Source: Calliopsis andreniformis (Eukaryota > Arthropoda > Insecta > Hymenoptera > Andrenidae). From it: a stretch of DNA of 64,000 nt. Positions 63,140 to 64,000 of this stretch are shown here, piece by piece. The stretch is taken from the NCBI RefSeq assembly GCF_051401765.1, contig NW_027480534.1:310001-374000 (forward strand), written 5' to 3'. The notes under the pieces were generated by a model. It had not been told where the DNA came from. It worked only from the letters and a program-made list of their open reading frames with translations, and made no database searches. Both the position numbers and the translations under genes were made by a program. The number at the start of each line of letters is the position of its first letter. The stretch's first letter is position 1.

Positions 63140-63490
63140 ATTGAGGATTGAGGATTGAGCATTGAGGATTGAGGATCGAGGATTGAGGATTGAGGATTGA
63201 AGATTGAGTATTGAGGATTGAATATTGAGGATTGAGGTTTGAGGATTGAGGATTGAGGATGAGGGCTGAGGGCTGACGATTGAGGTTTGAGTATTGTATC
63301 CTGTGATTTCATGATATTCTATTGAGTATTGAGAATTGAGTATTGATGGTTGAGTATTGAGGATTGAGGATTGAGGATTGAGGATTGAGTATTGAAGATT
63401 GAGGGTTGATGGTTGAGGATTGAGGATTGAGGGTTGTGTTTTGAATATTGAGGATTGAGGATTGAGGATTGGGGATTGAGAATTGAGAAT
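63140..63490 (+). repeat. 474-bp-spaced duplication, copy 1
   Basis: GAGCATTGAGG at 63157 and the decayed alpha element at 63298 recur 474 bp downstream. The match continues through GTTTTGAATATTGAGG and ends near 63,490, where AATTGAGAATTG replaces the expected consensus units. Confidence 0.75.
63298..63315 (+). repeat. Decayed alpha landmark
   Basis: ATCCTGT-GATT-TCATGAT keeps the context (GTTTGAGTATTGT before, ATTCT after) but has two mismatched arm pairs and no GAATTC. A second copy is at 63772-63789 in the 474-bp duplicate. Confidence 0.7.
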
Positions 63491-63613
63491 TGAGGATTGA
63501 GGATGAGGACTGAGGGTTGAGGATTGAGGTTTGAGGCACGAGGATTCAGGATTGCGGATTGAGGACTGAGGATTGACGATTGAGTATTGCAGATTGAGGA
63601 TTGATGACTGAGG

Positions 63614-63964
63614 ATTGAGGATTGAGGATTGAGCATTGAGGATTGAGGATCGAGGATTGAGGATTGAGGATTGAAGATTGAGTATTGAGGATTGAATATT
63701 GAGGATTGAGGTTTGAGGATTGAGGATTGAGGATGAGGGCTCAGGGCTGACGATTCAGGTTTGAGTATTGTATCCTGTGATTTCATGATATTCTATTGAG
63801 TATTGAGAATTGAGTATTGATGTTTGAGTATTGAGGATTGAGGATTGAGGATTGAGGATTGAGTATTGAAGATTGAGGGTTGATGATTGAGGATTGAGGA
63901 TTGAGGGTTGTGTTTTGAATATTGAGGATTGAGGATTGAGGATTGGGGATTGAGGATTGAGGAT
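63614..63964 (+). repeat. 474-bp-spaced duplication, copy 2
   Basis: It is the partner of the preceding block, with small differences such as GGGCTCAGGG for GGGCTGAGGG and GATTCAGG for GATTGAGG. After it the window ends in plain heptamer repeat. Confidence 0.75.
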
Positions 63965-64000
63965 TGAGGATTGAGGATTGAAGATTGAGGACTGAGTGAT

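Larger units (their letters stand above)
1..64000 (+). repeat. (ATTGAGG)n heptamer satellite array filling the window
   Basis: Every line of the sequence is built from ATTGAGG and one- to three-base variants of it (ATTGAAG, ACTGAGG, GTTGAGG, ATTGATG, TTTGAGG, ATTCAGG and others). The plus strand is rich in G, A and T; C appears only in variant units. Most units keep a strict 7-nt register. Register shifts come mainly from 6-nt units such as ATGAGG before GGCTGAGG. The plus strand has TGA once per unit, so all three frames close about every 21 nt. The minus strand has no stop in the consensus and would read (ILNPQSS)n in every frame. No unique sequence, gene or transposon interrupts the array. 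Simple heptamer satellites are known in eukaryotes (AAACTAC in Drosophila virilis, for example). I do not recognise this one as a named family. Both ends of the window are still inside the array, so its full length is unknown. Confidence 0.98.

Noticed and set aside
1..64000. A CRISPR array, because of regular short repeats
   Set aside because: There are no unique spacers between repeats. The period is 7 bp, with no 23-47 bp repeat and no cas gene.
1..64000. A coiled-coil or CTD-like heptad protein, because the translation has a 7-residue period
   Set aside because: The period follows from 7-nt units read in triplets. The peptide has a Pro in each heptad and no a/d hydrophobic pattern suited to a coiled coil, and it lacks the YSPTSPS core.
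1..64000. A plasmid or phage iteron origin
   Set aside because: Iterons are short clusters near a replication gene. Here the repeat runs for 64 kb with no rep gene and no AT-rich unwinding region.
1..64000. A hidden transposon, tRNA, rRNA or defence system
   Set aside because: I read every line and saw no departure from heptamer variants longer than about 20 bp, so there is no room for such a feature.

Overview
The whole 64 kb window is one tandem-repeat array. From the first base to the last it consists of the 7-bp unit ATTGAGG (TTGAGGA in another phase; CCTCAAT on the minus strand) and point-mutated relatives of that unit. I found no protein gene, rRNA, tRNA, mobile element, CRISPR array or unique-sequence island. 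Long open frames on the minus strand (up to 353 codons) are a by-product of the repeat. Three copies of the 7-mer make seven codons with no stop, encoding (ILNPQSS)n in all three minus frames, while the plus strand meets a TGA in every frame about every 21 nt.

Kilobases of a simple heptamer organised into nested multi-kilobase higher-order repeats (HORs) are typical of eukaryotic satellite DNA, such as pericentromeric, subtelomeric or sex-chromosome heterochromatin. Nothing in the sequence identifies the species, and I do not name one. The plus strand is G/A/T-rich and C-poor.

There are three levels of organisation. (1) The 7-bp unit, in uninterrupted runs of up to about 13 copies. (2) Landmark subunits every roughly 250-700 bp, built from diverged heptamers that mostly keep the 7-nt register. 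Class alpha holds the inverted repeat ATCCTGA-GAAT-TCAGGAT with a GAATTC core. Class beta holds ACTGTGA, ATATTCT and CAACTGATTGTTG. Class gamma holds AGAGAGG and GAACCATGA. (3) Kilobase-scale duplications of strings of these subunits.

Layout: 1-1430 is a rearranged partial copy of 6540-8158. 1431-12319 is a 10,889-bp unit followed in tandem by a second copy (12320-20859) that lacks two internal pieces of 1,190 and 972 bp. 19846-41612 is a three-copy HOR array with units of about 6.05, 7.87 and 7.85 kb. 41613-44893 is a mosaic linker. 44894-53763 holds three tandem units of about 3 kb. 53764-54518 is a short mosaic. 54519-58490 is a 1,986-bp tandem duplication. 58491-64000 is a more diverged patchwork that lacks the alpha inverted repeat apart from two decayed copies, and it ends in a 474-bp duplication. 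These alignments were made by eye from shared landmarks, so boundaries are good to a few bases where I quote a divergence point and to tens of bases elsewhere.

No genes act together here. The interest is in how the satellite evolves (HOR turnover, register-preserving indels, a conserved inverted repeat), its strand asymmetry, and its power to generate false gene predictions.
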